Assembly (NCBI GenBank): GCA_963762425.1 | Contig: CAVXKY010000023.1 | Span: 1 to 64,000, forward strand | Length of the DNA stretch: 64,000 bases | Direction of reading: 5' to 3' | Source: REEB95 sp963762425 | GTDB lineage: Bacteria; Pseudomonadota; Alphaproteobacteria; ATCC43930; CGMCC-115725 | Part shown: positions 53,011 to 62,580 of the stretch, piece by piece | Position numbering within the stretch: position 1 is the first letter of the stretch | Layout of the letters: the number at the start of each line of letters is the position of its first letter | The notes under the pieces: model-generated | The model's database searches: none | What the model was told of the DNA's origin: nothing | The model's input: the letters and a program-made list of their open reading frames with translations, nothing else | Made by a program: the position numbers and the translations under genes

Positions 53011-54739
53011 ATGCCTGTTCACAATCCGGATATCGCGCAATCGCTTGAAAGCATCGCCGACCTACTTGAACTCGAAGGCGCAAACCCGTTCCGTATTCGC
53101 GCCTATCGCAACGCCGCCCGCGTCGTGCAGGGGCTAGGCACCGAGATTTCAGCGCTGTTGAAGCGCGGCAAGGATCTGTCCGAGCTGCCGGGCATCGGCA
53201 AGGATCTTGCCGATAAGATTTCGGATTTGGCCAGCACAGGCCACCTGCCGTTGCTCGATCGGCTGCGCAAATCGACGCCCGCCATCGCCGTCGAACTGCT
53301 GAAGCTACCAGGCCTCGGCCCCAAACGGGTCAAGGCGATCGTCCACGACCTCGATGTGCACAATCTCGAACAACTTCATCGCGCCATTCTCGACGGCCGC
53401 CTGCGTGAATTGCGCGGCTTCGGACCAGCCGCCGAAAGCCGTCTGCTGCAAGCTCTTCAGACACGCAAGGGGTCGCCACAGCGCCTCAAGTTGGCGCTGG
53501 CCGAAAGCTATGTGACGCCGCTCATCGCTTATCTCAAGGCTGCACCAGGGGTTGAGACAGCGATCACGGCCGGCAGCTACCGCCGCTGCCAGGAAACCGT
53601 CGGCGATATTGATATCCTGGTGACGGCGAAAAGCGGCCCGCCCGTGGTCAAGTATTTCACTCGCTACGAGGAGGTCGACAAGATAACCGCGGCGGGCGAA
53701 ACCCGCGCCACCGTCGTTCTCCGCGCCGGGCTGCAGGTCGACCTACGCGTCGTGCCGCCACACGATTACGGCTCGGCGTTACATTATTTCACCGGCAGCA
53801 AAGCGCATAGCATTGCCATTCGCCGGTTGGGCCAAAAGCGTGGCCTTAAGATCAACGAATACGGCGTCTACCGCGGCAAGAAGCGGATCGCTGGCATGAC
53901 CGAGGCGGAGGTCTATCGCGCGGTCGGTCTTCCCTATATCGAGCCGGAATTGCGCGAGAATCGCGGCGAGATCGAAGCGGCCGCCGCCGGCAAGCTGCCC
54001 AAGCTGGTGAAGCTCGAGGATCTGCGCGGCGACCTGCATGTCCACAGCGTAGCCACCGACGGCCACGATACCATCCGCCAGCTCGCCGCGGCGGGGCACG
54101 CGCGTGGCTACGAATATCTCGCCATCACCGATCACTCCCGGCGCCTTACCGTGGCGCATGGGCTCGATCCCAAGCGGCTGTTGAAAGAGATCGAAGAGAT
54201 CGACCGGATCAATGCCGGCAAGCCCGGCATTACGCTGCTCAAGGGTATCGAGGTGGATATCTTACCGGACGGCAAACTCGATTTGCCCGATGACGTGCTG
54301 GGGCGCCTCGATCTGGTCGTGGCATCCGTGCATGGCCAGTTCAACCTGTCGCGCGAAAAACAGACCGAGCGCATCCTGCGCGCGATGGAGCGGCCTCATT
54401 TCACCATCCTCAGCCATCCGACGGGACGGCTGATCGGTGAGCGCGAGCCTTACGATGTGGACATGCCAAGGATCATCCGTGCGGCCAAGGATCGCGGCTG
54501 TTTCCTCGAATTGAACGCCCATCCCGATCGGCTCGACCTCACCGATATCCATTGCCGGATGGCGAAGGAGGCGGGTGTGATGATCAGCATCGCCTCCGAT
54601 ACCCATCGCGCGCCCGAACTCGCCAATCTGCGTTTCGGCGTCGGCCAGGCGCGACGCGGCTGGCTCGAGAAAAAACGATGTCCTGAACACGCGCGGCTTG
54701 GCGGATCTTACGCCGCTGCTGCAGCGGACGATACGTTAG
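53011..54739 (+). pseudogene. polX: DNA polymerase/3'-5' exonuclease PolX, frameshift near its end
   Basis: After correction this is a 575-aa family-X repair polymerase. It has N-terminal helix-hairpin-helix motifs (LPGIGKDLADKI, LPGLGPKRVKAI), a polymerase palm with metal-binding DID in VGDIDILVT, and a C-terminal PHP exonuclease domain (DLHVHSVATDG, ITDHS, LELNAHPDRLDL). In the A run 54670-54675 one surplus A shifts the last 22 codons; with five A the end reads EKNDVLNTRGLADLTPLLQRTIR and stops at TAG 54737-54739. As written the frame runs on into ackA and seems to fuse the two. A single-base error is the simplest cause. It sits unusually between pta and ackA. Confidence 0.85.
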
Positions 54740-54753
54740 GCTGGGGTGGTTCT

Positions 54754-55956
54754 ATGCACGAACCCATACTCGTCATCAATGCCGGGTCGTCGAGCGTTAA
54801 ATTTTCTCTGTTCAAGATCGCGAAAGACCAATCACTCGTCCCTAGCGCCAACGGCCAGGTCGAAGGCATCGGCGGAACCGCGCGTCTTGAGGTCACCGAT
54901 TCGGGCGGACGGAAGCTCGTCGGCCAATCCGTCAATGCAGCAAATCATCACGACGCTATGGAGCTGATTCACGGATGGCTATCATCCCATGTCGGCGCCG
55001 AGACAATTTGCGCCGGGTTCGGCCATCGCGTGGTTCATGGCGGCCTTTTCTTTTTCGCGCCTATCATGATCGATGAGCGGGTTATCTCCGACCTTGAGAA
55101 GTTGATTCCACTCGCGCCCTTACATCAGCCGCACAACATCGCCGCTATTCGGGCCCTAGCTAAAATCGCTCCCAATGTCCCCCAAGTTGCATGCTTCGAC
55201 ACGGCTTTTCACCACAATCAGCCCGAAATCGCCCAACGCTTCGCCTTGCCGCGCGCGCTCACCGCGAAAGGCATCCGACGCTACGGCTTCCACGGTCTCT
55301 CCTATGAATACATCGTTTCGGCTTTGTCGGTGCTTGCCCCGGAATACAGCGGGAGCAAGATCGTCGTCGCACATCTCGGCAGCGGCGCGAGCATGTGCGC
55401 AATCGAAGGCGGCCGCAGCGTTGCGACCACGATGGGCTTCACGGCTCTCGATGGCCTGCCTATGGGAACGCGCAGCGGCTCGCTTGATCCGGGCGTCGTA
55501 CTCTATCTTCTCGAGCATGAACACATGAGCGCGATGCAAATCCAAGATTTGCTTTATCTAAGATCGGGCTTGCTTGGCGTTTCTGGCATATCGAACGACA
55601 TGCGCGATCTGCTGGCGAGCAAGGCAGCGGCCGCACGCGAGGCGATCGATCTGTTTATTTATCGCATTGGCCGCGAACTGGGATCGCTCGTCGCCGCGAT
55701 GAGCGGCCTTGACGGTCTCGTTTTCACGGCCGGGATCGGCGAGCACGCGGCCGAAATCCGCGCCCGGGTTTGCCGTGACGCGAAATGGCTTGGCGTTGTT
55801 CTCGATGAAAAGGCCAACTTGAACGGCGGACCACGCATTTCGGCGGAACAATCGCCCGTTTCGGTCTGGGTGGTGCCGACAGATGAGAATCTCATGGTGG
55901 CGCGCCATACGCGCCGCCTGCTGAACGGCACCAGCATAGATACGCCGTCCCGCTAG
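54754..55956 (+). CDS. ackA: Acetate kinase
   Basis: The 400-aa kinase makes ATP and acetate from acetyl phosphate. It has the N-terminal LVINAGSSSVKFSLF, GHRVVHGG, ACFDTAFHH, YGFHGLSYEYI, HLGSGASMCAI, GFTALDGLPMGTRSGSLDPG, FTAGIGEHAAEIRARVC and the C-terminal TDENLMVARHT with the catalytic Glu. Start ATG at 54754 follows a weak GGGGTGG; the gene does not depend on the apparent PolX fusion. It forms the last gene of the pta-polX-ackA unit and converges with the DHOD-like gene 83 bp away. Confidence 0.94.
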   Translation: MHEPILVINAGSSSVKFSLFKIAKDQSLVPSANGQVEGIGGTARLEVTDSGGRKLVGQSVNAANHHDAMELIHGWLSSHVGAETICAGFGHRVVHGGLFFFAPIMIDERVISDLEKLIPLAPLHQPHNIAAIRALAKIAPNVPQVACFDTAFHHNQPEIAQRFALPRALTAKGIRRYGFHGLSYEYIVSALSVLAPEYSGSKIVVAHLGSGASMCAIEGGRSVATTMGFTALDGLPMGTRSGSLDPGVVLYLLEHEHMSAMQIQDLLYLRSGLLGVSGISNDMRDLLASKAAAAREAIDLFIYRIGRELGSLVAAMSGLDGLVFTAGIGEHAAEIRARVCRDAKWLGVVLDEKANLNGGPRISAEQSPVSVWVVPTDENLMVARHTRRLLNGTSIDTPSR

Positions 55957-56039
55957 ACGCGGGCTACTTCAACCGATCACAGACGCTATGAGAATTCTGT
56001 TTTTAAATCGGATTTTTAGTAAGGACATCAGACCGTCAG

Positions 56040-57035
56040 TTACGGCGATCTGTAGCTCTGCAAAATCTTAATATAGTTGGCGCGCTCGAATGTGGTCGGA
56101 TCGACGATATTCTTGTGGCTGAGACGGCCTCGGATGGCATCCGGCAATTCGAGATCGCGTGCCTTGAACCACTCCGTCAAATCATCCGTCAGAACTCTCA
56201 TATGCTCGATACCGTGCCTGAGAAGCGCCGAGGTCGTCATAACGACATCGGCTCCCGCAAGGAGATATTTGATCACTTCGTCGACGTTTTCGACACCGGT
56301 GCTGGCTGCGAGTGACGCCTTGATCTGACCCGCCAAGATACCGATCCAAAGCAGCGGCAGGCGGATTTCGCTTGGCTTGCTCAATTCAAGGTCGGAGATG
56401 AGCGCGAGCCGTGCTAGGTCGATATCCGGTTGATAGAACCGGTTGAACAACACGAGACCATTAACACCGGCTTGGTCGAGCTGGAGCGCCACGTGACCGA
56501 TCGAGCTGAAATACGGACTGATCTTGACCGCGACCGGAATCTTCACGGCGCGTTTCACTGCTTTCAAGACGTCAAGGTAACGTTGCTCGACCTTCTGTCC
56601 GGTAATGTCGATGTCAGAGGGGATAAAGTAGATGTTCAACTCGATCGCGTTTGCCCCGGCTTGTTCGATCTGGCATGCGTAGTCGATCCAGCCATGGTCC
56701 GTGATGCCGTTGAGGCTCGCGATGACGGGAATATCGACGGCCTCAGCGGCGCGATGGACGGCTTCTACATATTGATATGAGCCGATCCGATACGACGCCA
56801 TGGGCGGGAAATAGGTCAACGCCTCGGCGTAGCTGTTGGTTCCAACCGCGATCAGATTCTCGAGCAACTGGGCTTCGTGTTCGATCTGCTCCTCGAAGAT
56901 CGATGGCATAACGACGGCGCCTGCTCCGAGATCCTCCAGGCGCCGGATATTATCGAGCTCGGAATTCAACGGACCGGCGCCCGCGATGAGCGGGTTATTC
57001 AACGTCAGCCCCATATAACGCGTCGTCAGATTCAT
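56040..57035 (-). CDS. Dihydroorotate dehydrogenase-like flavoprotein lacking the catalytic Cys
   Basis: The 331-aa TIM-barrel protein resembles class 1 dihydroorotate dehydrogenase and PreA: GLTLNNPLIAGAGPLNSELD at the start, PVIASLNGIT, GANAIELNIYF, KIPVAVKISP and the C-terminal GADVVMTTSALLRHG. In true DHODs the motif NLSCPN carries the catalytic Cys (or Ser); here it is N134-IYFIP, so the base is absent. It has no iron-sulfur motifs. Proteins of this type follow nifJ in several bacteria; function unknown. The ATG at 57035 has a GAAGGGA site, 39 bp after nifJ. Confidence 0.82.
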   Translation of the reverse strand: MNLTTRYMGLTLNNPLIAGAGPLNSELDNIRRLEDLGAGAVVMPSIFEEQIEHEAQLLENLIAVGTNSYAEALTYFPPMASYRIGSYQYVEAVHRAAEAVDIPVIASLNGITDHGWIDYACQIEQAGANAIELNIYFIPSDIDITGQKVEQRYLDVLKAVKRAVKIPVAVKISPYFSSIGHVALQLDQAGVNGLVLFNRFYQPDIDLARLALISDLELSKPSEIRLPLLWIGILAGQIKASLAASTGVENVDEVIKYLLAGADVVMTTSALLRHGIEHMRVLTDDLTEWFKARDLELPDAIRGRLSHKNIVDPTTFERANYIKILQSYRSP

Positions 57036-57074
57036 TGCCTCGTCCCTTCTTGGGCCCCGCCCTTTGCCAGCAAC

Positions 57075-60000
57075 TCAGGCCTTCGGCGCGTCCATCACTG
57101 ATTCCGCGTCGCTCGGACTGGCGGGAAGGCTCGCGATTTCCTCGTAGCTGCGATATTTTTCAGTCACATCATCCTGCCCCCGGCGGAGCAGCGACGCGGC
57201 CTCTTCGGGCCGCGTCAAGGCCAAGGCGCGGTAGCGCAACTCGTTGTAGGCATAATCCTTGAACGGAATTATCGGCCGCGGCGAATCGAGCCGGAAGGGA
57301 TTCTGTCCGTGCTTGCGTAGGGCCGGATTGTAGCGCAAGAGCGGCCAATAGCCGCTAGCGACGGCCAAATCCTGCTGCTGCATGCCTTTCTGCATGTCGA
57401 TGCCATGAGCGATGCAATGGCAGTAGGCCAGGATGATCGACGTCCCCTCATATGCTTCGGCCTCGCGGAAGGCGTCGAGTGTCTGCTGCGGATTGGCGCC
57501 CATCGCGACCTGCGCCACATAAACGTTGCCATAGGCTATGGCCTGCAGGGCCAAATCCTTGCGGGCGACGCGCTTACCGGCGGCGGCGAATTTGGCGATG
57601 GCGCCCAGCGGCGTCGCTTTGGATGCCTGGCCGCCGGTATTTGAATAGACCTCGGTGTCGAGCACGAGGATGTTTACATCGCGCCCGGCCGCGAGGACGT
57701 GGTCGAGTCCGCCATAGCCGATATCATAGGCCCAGCCGTCGCCGCCCACGATCCAGATGCTGCGCCGAACCAGATGATCGACCACGGACAGGAGATCGCG
57801 CGCGGTCTCATTGCTCGACGCGAGCGACAGCAATTTGGTCTTAAGCTCCGCGACGCGTATCCGTTGAGCGCGAATCTCGGATTCCCGCACTTGCGGGGCG
57901 GTCAAGATGGCCGTAACCAGCGCCTCACCGAGCTCCGGCGCGAGCGATTTGAGCAGAGCCTTGGCAAGATCGAGATGCTTGTCCGCCGCTAGACGGAAGC
58001 CAAGCCCGAACTCCGCGTCGTCCTCGAACAACGAATTCGACCAGGCCGGCCCACGGCCCTCATGGTTCACACTCCAAGGCGTTACCGGCAGGTTTGCGCC
58101 GTAAATCGACGAACACCCGGTCGCGTTCGCGACCATCATGCGATCGCCGAAGAGCTGCGAGACGAGCTTGAGGTACGGCGTCTCGCCGCAGCCGGCGCAA
58201 GCGCCTGAGAACTCGAACAGGGGCTCAAGGAACTGGACGCCGCGCACATTGTCGAAATCCACGCGCGCCCGGTCGTTGATCGGCAAACGCTCGAAGAAGG
58301 AGATATTTTGGCGTTCCGCGGCGACAATCGGCAGCTTCGGCTTGAGATTGATCGCCTTCACGCCGGGATCGATCGGGCTGTGGGCCGGGCAGCTTTCCAC
58401 GCACAGGCCGCAACCGGTGCAATCCTCGACATAGAACTGGAGGCTGAAGCGGATGTTCGGATAGCCGCGGGCATTGACCGGGGCCGATTTGAAGCTCGCC
58501 GGCGCGCCGTCGAGGCGGCCCTGATCGTAATACTTCGCGCGGATGACGCTATGGGGGCAGACGAAACCGCACTGGCCGCATTGGATGCAAAGGTCGGGCA
58601 GCCATACCGGCACGTCATCGGCGATGTTGCGCTTCTCCCAGACAGCCGTCCCGGATGGAAAGGTGCCGTCGGCCGGCATGGCGCTCACCGGAATCAGATC
58701 GCCCAGGCCTTCGAACATCTTGGCGGTCACCTTGCGGACGAACTCCGGCGCGCTCGCCGGGACAAGCGGAGGCCGCTCGAACCGACTCGTCGCTTTGGCC
58801 GGAACCGCAACCTCGTTGAGGCGGGACAGCGTATCGTCGACCGCCTGGAAATTTTTTCGTACGACCTCTTCGCCCTTCGAGCCGTAGGTCTTCCGGATCG
58901 ACTTCTTGATCTGCTCGATCGCATCGGCATGCGGGAGCACTCCCGAGATTGCGAAGAAGCAGGTCTGGAGCACCGTATTGGTGCGATTCTTGAGGCCGAC
59001 ATCCTGCGCCACCTTGTTCGCGTCAATGACGAAGAACTTGAGCTTTTTGTCGATGATCTGCTGCTGGGCCTCGCGCGGCAGCCGGTTCCAGACCTCGTCG
59101 GGCCCGTAGGGGCTGTTGAGAAGGAAAGTAGCGCCCGGGGCGGCCAGCCGCAGCATGTCCTGGCGTTGCAGGAAATGGAACTGATGGCAGCCAACGAAAT
59201 TGGCGGCGCTGATCAGATAGGGCGAGCGGATTGGCTTCGGTCCGAAGCGCAGATGGGAGATCGTCTGGGCGCCGGATTTGTGTGAATCGTAGACGAAATA
59301 GCCTTGGGCGTAGAGCCCGGCGTCCTCGGCGATGATCTTGACGCTGTTTTTGTTGGCGCCGACCGTGCCATCGGCGCCGAGACCGTAGAACACGGCACGG
59401 ATGACCTCCTTGGGCTCGATCGAGTAACCGAGATCAACCGCGAGGCTGGTATGGGAGACGTCGTCGTTGATGCCGACGGAAAAGCTGTTCTTCGGCTCGG
59501 GTTTCTTCAACTCGTCGAACACGGCCTTGGCCATGGCCGGACTGAAGTCCTTCGACGACAGTCCGTACCGGCCGCCGATGACTTTGGGCAAGATGCGCCG
59601 CTCGCCGCGCATCACGGCCTGGGCAAGCGTGGTCGTGACGTCGAGATAAAGCGGCTCGCCCGGAGCTCCGGGCTCCTTGGTCTGCTCGATCACGGCGATG
59701 CCGCGACATCCGGCCGGAAGCGCGCCGAGGAAATGCACGGCCGAGAATGGACGGAACAGCCGCACCTGCAGCACACCGACTTTTTCGCCCGCGCTCCGCA
59801 AGGCTGCCGCCGTCTCCCGCGCCGTCTCGGCACCGGAGCCCATGAGAATGATCACGCGCTCCGCGTCGTCCGGGCCTTCGTAATCGAACAGGCGATAATC
59901 CCGGCCGGTCAGCTTCGCGAAATCGTTCATACAGGTCTCGACGATGGCCGGAACCTTGGCATAGTAGGAGTTAACCGTCTCGCGCGCCTGAAAGAAGGTA

Positions 60001-60668
60001 TCGGGATTATGGGCGGTGCCGCGCACGAACGGGTGCTCGGGATTGAGCGCGCGCGCGCGATGGGCCCGGACTAGCTCGTCGTCGATCAACGCGCGAATCT
60101 CGTCGTCGCCGAGGAGCATCAGAGTGTTGATCTCGTGGGAAGTGCGGAAGCCATCGAAGAAATGCACGAAGGGAATGCGCGAGCGCAAAGTCGCCATCTG
60201 CGCGATCAAGGCCGCATCGTGCGCTTCCTGGACCGAACCGGACGAGAGCAGAGCGAAACCAGTGGTGCGCGTCGCCATCACGTCGGAATGGTCGCCAAAG
60301 ATCGACAGGGCCTGGGTAGCAACCGATCGCGCCGCGACATGGAAAACCGTCGATGTCAACTCGCCGGCGATCTTGAACATATTGGGGATCATCAGCAACA
60401 GGCCTTGCGACGCCGTGAAGGTCGTGGTGAGCGCACCCGCCTGCAACGAGCCGTGAATCGCGCCGGCGGCGCCGCCCTCGCTCTGCATCTCCTGAACCAC
60501 GGGAATATTGCCCCAGATGTTCGGGATGTTGGCGGATGCCCACTCGTCAGCCAGTTCCGCCATAGTCGAGGACGGCGTGATCGGAAAAATGGCGCAGACT
60601 TCGTTCACCCGATACGCCACGTGCGCGACAGCGGTGTTGCCGTCCATGGTCGCGACTTGCTTGTTCAT
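57075..60668 (-). CDS. nifJ: Pyruvate:ferredoxin (flavodoxin) oxidoreductase
   Basis: The 1197-aa single-chain PFOR oxidises pyruvate and CoA to acetyl-CoA, CO2 and reduced ferredoxin. It begins KQVATMDGNTAVAHVAYRVNEVCAIFPITPSS (domain I, ending well before the second domain). Two 4Fe-4S motifs, CIQCGQCGFVCP and CTGCGLCVESCP, occupy the middle. The thiamine-diphosphate domain begins near CAGCGETPYLKL and includes GGDGWAYDIG. Its length is as expected. The ATG at 60668 is one base from the previous stop; a longer reading to 60821 overlaps that gene. With pta and ackA nearby it would complete pyruvate to acetate fermentation. Confidence 0.96.
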   Translation of the reverse strand: MNKQVATMDGNTAVAHVAYRVNEVCAIFPITPSSTMAELADEWASANIPNIWGNIPVVQEMQSEGGAAGAIHGSLQAGALTTTFTASQGLLLMIPNMFKIAGELTSTVFHVAARSVATQALSIFGDHSDVMATRTTGFALLSSGSVQEAHDAALIAQMATLRSRIPFVHFFDGFRTSHEINTLMLLGDDEIRALIDDELVRAHRARALNPEHPFVRGTAHNPDTFFQARETVNSYYAKVPAIVETCMNDFAKLTGRDYRLFDYEGPDDAERVIILMGSGAETARETAAALRSAGEKVGVLQVRLFRPFSAVHFLGALPAGCRGIAVIEQTKEPGAPGEPLYLDVTTTLAQAVMRGERRILPKVIGGRYGLSSKDFSPAMAKAVFDELKKPEPKNSFSVGINDDVSHTSLAVDLGYSIEPKEVIRAVFYGLGADGTVGANKNSVKIIAEDAGLYAQGYFVYDSHKSGAQTISHLRFGPKPIRSPYLISAANFVGCHQFHFLQRQDMLRLAAPGATFLLNSPYGPDEVWNRLPREAQQQIIDKKLKFFVIDANKVAQDVGLKNRTNTVLQTCFFAISGVLPHADAIEQIKKSIRKTYGSKGEEVVRKNFQAVDDTLSRLNEVAVPAKATSRFERPPLVPASAPEFVRKVTAKMFEGLGDLIPVSAMPADGTFPSGTAVWEKRNIADDVPVWLPDLCIQCGQCGFVCPHSVIRAKYYDQGRLDGAPASFKSAPVNARGYPNIRFSLQFYVEDCTGCGLCVESCPAHSPIDPGVKAINLKPKLPIVAAERQNISFFERLPINDRARVDFDNVRGVQFLEPLFEFSGACAGCGETPYLKLVSQLFGDRMMVANATGCSSIYGANLPVTPWSVNHEGRGPAWSNSLFEDDAEFGLGFRLAADKHLDLAKALLKSLAPELGEALVTAILTAPQVRESEIRAQRIRVAELKTKLLSLASSNETARDLLSVVDHLVRRSIWIVGGDGWAYDIGYGGLDHVLAAGRDVNILVLDTEVYSNTGGQASKATPLGAIAKFAAAGKRVARKDLALQAIAYGNVYVAQVAMGANPQQTLDAFREAEAYEGTSIILAYCHCIAHGIDMQKGMQQQDLAVASGYWPLLRYNPALRKHGQNPFRLDSPRPIIPFKDYAYNELRYRALALTRPEEAASLLRRGQDDVTEKYRSYEEIASLPASPSDAESVMDAPKA

Positions 60669-60669
60669 C

Positions 60670-62313
60670 TCATCGCGTTCCTTCCAACTCGGGGACCATG
60701 TCGATGGCATGGCAGGGACACTGCTCGAAGCACACCGCACAGCCGGTACATTTGGCGTAGTCGTAGCGATAACGGCGCCCGGGTCCCAATTTGACGATCG
60801 CGTTCTCGGGACAGGCGCCATAGCAGTTGTCGCATTCGAAGCAATTGCCGCAGGAAAGGCAGCGCTGAGCCTCGTAACGCGCCTGCGCTTCGCTCAGACC
60901 GGAGACGACTTCCTCGAAGCCGCTAGTGCGCTCAGCCAGTGCCAGCGTCTTCTGGAGAGACGGATCGGCGTCGCTGTAAACTGGCAGGTTAAGCATACCG
61001 AAGGTCACGATCGGCGCCGGCTGCGCCGCTTGGTAGCTGGCGTTGCGCAACCAGGCATCGATGTGGCGAGCGGCAAGTTTGCCGTGACCGACCGACACGG
61101 TCACTGTGCGCTCGCTCGGCACCATATCGCCGCCGGCGAAGACGCCGGGATGCCCCGTCATCATGTCGGAGCCGACGATCACCGTGCCGTCCGGCTGGAA
61201 ATCGACTCCCGGCACCCGGCGCAGGAAGCTGCTATCGGTATCCTGGCCGAGCGCCAACACGATCGCATCGGCCTTCAGGGTCTCGAAGCGGCCGGTCGGC
61301 TGCGGGCGGCCATTGGCATCGAGCTCCATCATCTCGACCGTGAGATCGGGCCCGACGACCTCCTTGATGGTGGTCAGCCACTTGATCTTGATGCCTTCTT
61401 CTATCGCTTCGTCCGCTTCGAAGGCGCGGGCAGGCATATGGGCACGATCGCGCCGGTAGACGATGAGCGCCTCGTCGGCGCCGAGACGCCGGGCCGTGCG
61501 CGCGGCGTCCATCGCCGTGTTACCGCCGCCGTAGATGACGACTTTGCGGCCGAGGCGCGGCGCTTCGCCGGTCGTGACGTCATGGAGCAGCGAGACCGCA
61601 TCGAGGACGCGTACCGCGTCCCACGCCGGGATATCGGCATGCTTCCCGACCCCGGCGCCGATCGCCATGAACACCGCGTCGAATTTTCCGTGCTTTTTTT
61701 CGGCCAGGACATCCTCGACCTTGTGATTGGTCACGATCTTGACGCCCATGGCCTCGATGCGTTTGATCTCACGCATGAGATCCGCGCGCGGCAATCGATA
61801 GGCCGGGATGCCGAAATGCATCATGCCGCCCGGCAGCGGCCCCGCTTCATGGATCTCAACCGCATGGCCGAGCCGCGCCAGGTGATAGGCGGCCGACAAG
61901 CCGCTCGGACCGGCGCCGATCACGAGAATGCGCCTTCCGCTCGGCGGGGCCTCGACGCGCAGCGGCCAGCCTTCGGCGGCGGCAAGGTCGCCGAGAAAGC
62001 GTTCGACCGCGTGAATGCTCACCGCCGCATCGAGCTCGCCGCGGTTACAGCCGGTCTCGCAGGGATGATAGCAAACGCGGCCATGAACCGCCGGCATCGG
62101 ATTGTCGTGGACCAGGACTTCCCACGCTTCGCGATATTTTCCGGCTTGAGCAAGCGCGAGCCAAGCCTGGATATTTTCGCCGGCTGGACAGCGATTGTTG
62201 CAAGGCGGCAAGAGGTCGACATAGACCGGTTTTTGCGTTCGCACGGAACCGGCCCCTCGATGATGATGGGTCAGGTCCACCACTGGCGTCATATCGCTCG
62301 GCTTGGCACACAT
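60670..62313 (-). CDS. GltD-like NAD(P)-FAD oxidoreductase with C-terminal ferredoxin domain
   Basis: The protein (547 aa from ATG 62313; ATG 62328 would add five) has an N-terminal Cys-rich domain (CNNRCPAGENIQAW, CYHPCETGCNRGELD) and an FAD motif VIGAGPSGLSAAYHLA. An NAD(P) motif YGGGNTAMDAARTA follows. The C-terminal Cys regions are CLSCGNCFECDNCYGACPENAI (partly quoted) and CTGCAVCFEQCPCHAIDM. It resembles the glutamate-synthase small subunit and PreT, and probably moves electrons between ferredoxin reduced by NifJ and NAD(P)H. The 62313 start has GGAG 9 nt upstream. It precedes nifJ with a 1-bp gap. Confidence 0.88.
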   Translation of the reverse strand: MCAKPSDMTPVVDLTHHHRGAGSVRTQKPVYVDLLPPCNNRCPAGENIQAWLALAQAGKYREAWEVLVHDNPMPAVHGRVCYHPCETGCNRGELDAAVSIHAVERFLGDLAAAEGWPLRVEAPPSGRRILVIGAGPSGLSAAYHLARLGHAVEIHEAGPLPGGMMHFGIPAYRLPRADLMREIKRIEAMGVKIVTNHKVEDVLAEKKHGKFDAVFMAIGAGVGKHADIPAWDAVRVLDAVSLLHDVTTGEAPRLGRKVVIYGGGNTAMDAARTARRLGADEALIVYRRDRAHMPARAFEADEAIEEGIKIKWLTTIKEVVGPDLTVEMMELDANGRPQPTGRFETLKADAIVLALGQDTDSSFLRRVPGVDFQPDGTVIVGSDMMTGHPGVFAGGDMVPSERTVTVSVGHGKLAARHIDAWLRNASYQAAQPAPIVTFGMLNLPVYSDADPSLQKTLALAERTSGFEEVVSGLSEAQARYEAQRCLSCGNCFECDNCYGACPENAIVKLGPGRRYRYDYAKCTGCAVCFEQCPCHAIDMVPELEGTR

Positions 62314-62343
62314 ATGCACTAACTCCATCGGCTCTGCGCCGAT

Positions 62344-62372
62344 TGGGACGAGGCTGAGCAGGCCTCATCCCA
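62344..62372 (-). terminator. Hairpin after ybdD, possible terminator or attenuator
   Basis: An 11-bp stem (62344-62354 with 62362-62372, one G-T pair on the minus strand) and a 7-nt loop lie just downstream of ybdD. There is no T tract after it, so it could be a partial terminator or a processing site between cstA-ybdD and the PFOR operon. Confidence 0.4.
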
Positions 62373-62379
62373 GACGTCG

Positions 62380-62580
62380 TCAACAGCAACCCTTGAAACG
62401 GCCTTTCTCGACCGCGTAACGCGCGTTCTGACGTTCACGAAAGAACTCGACGTAGGTCATGATCGGCTCTTCCGGGTGGTGCGCCTTGCGGTGCGCCACG
62501 TAGGTGTCGTAATCGGGAACGCCGACCATGAGGCGGGCGGTCCTTACCGCCCAGCCCCACACGATCTTGATCTTAGTCAT
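62380..62580 (-). CDS. ybdD: YbdD/YjiX-family small protein
   Basis: The 66-aa protein has the family pattern VPDYDTYVAHRKAHHPEEPIMTYVEFFRERQNARY followed by a Cys-rich C terminus, GCC. YbdD-type proteins accompany CstA/BtsT pyruvate or peptide carriers and help their activity. The ATG at 62580 overlaps the end of cstA by 8 bp. The extension to 62667 inside cstA is rejected. Confidence 0.88.
   Translation of the reverse strand: MTKIKIVWGWAVRTARLMVGVPDYDTYVAHRKAHHPEEPIMTYVEFFRERQNARYAVEKGRFKGCC

Noticed and set aside
52552..55956. A 1134-codon open frame that seems to fuse PolX and acetate kinase and extend into pta.
   Set aside because: Its first 153 codons are the wrong frame of pta, and the PolX-AckA junction depends on one surplus A in an A6 run. 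Separate genes fit the families better.
60508..62322. A 604-codon plus-strand open frame opposite the GltD-like gene.
   Set aside because: It lies antisense to a strongly conserved gene, with low-complexity His/Arg/Asp composition and no ribosome-binding site.
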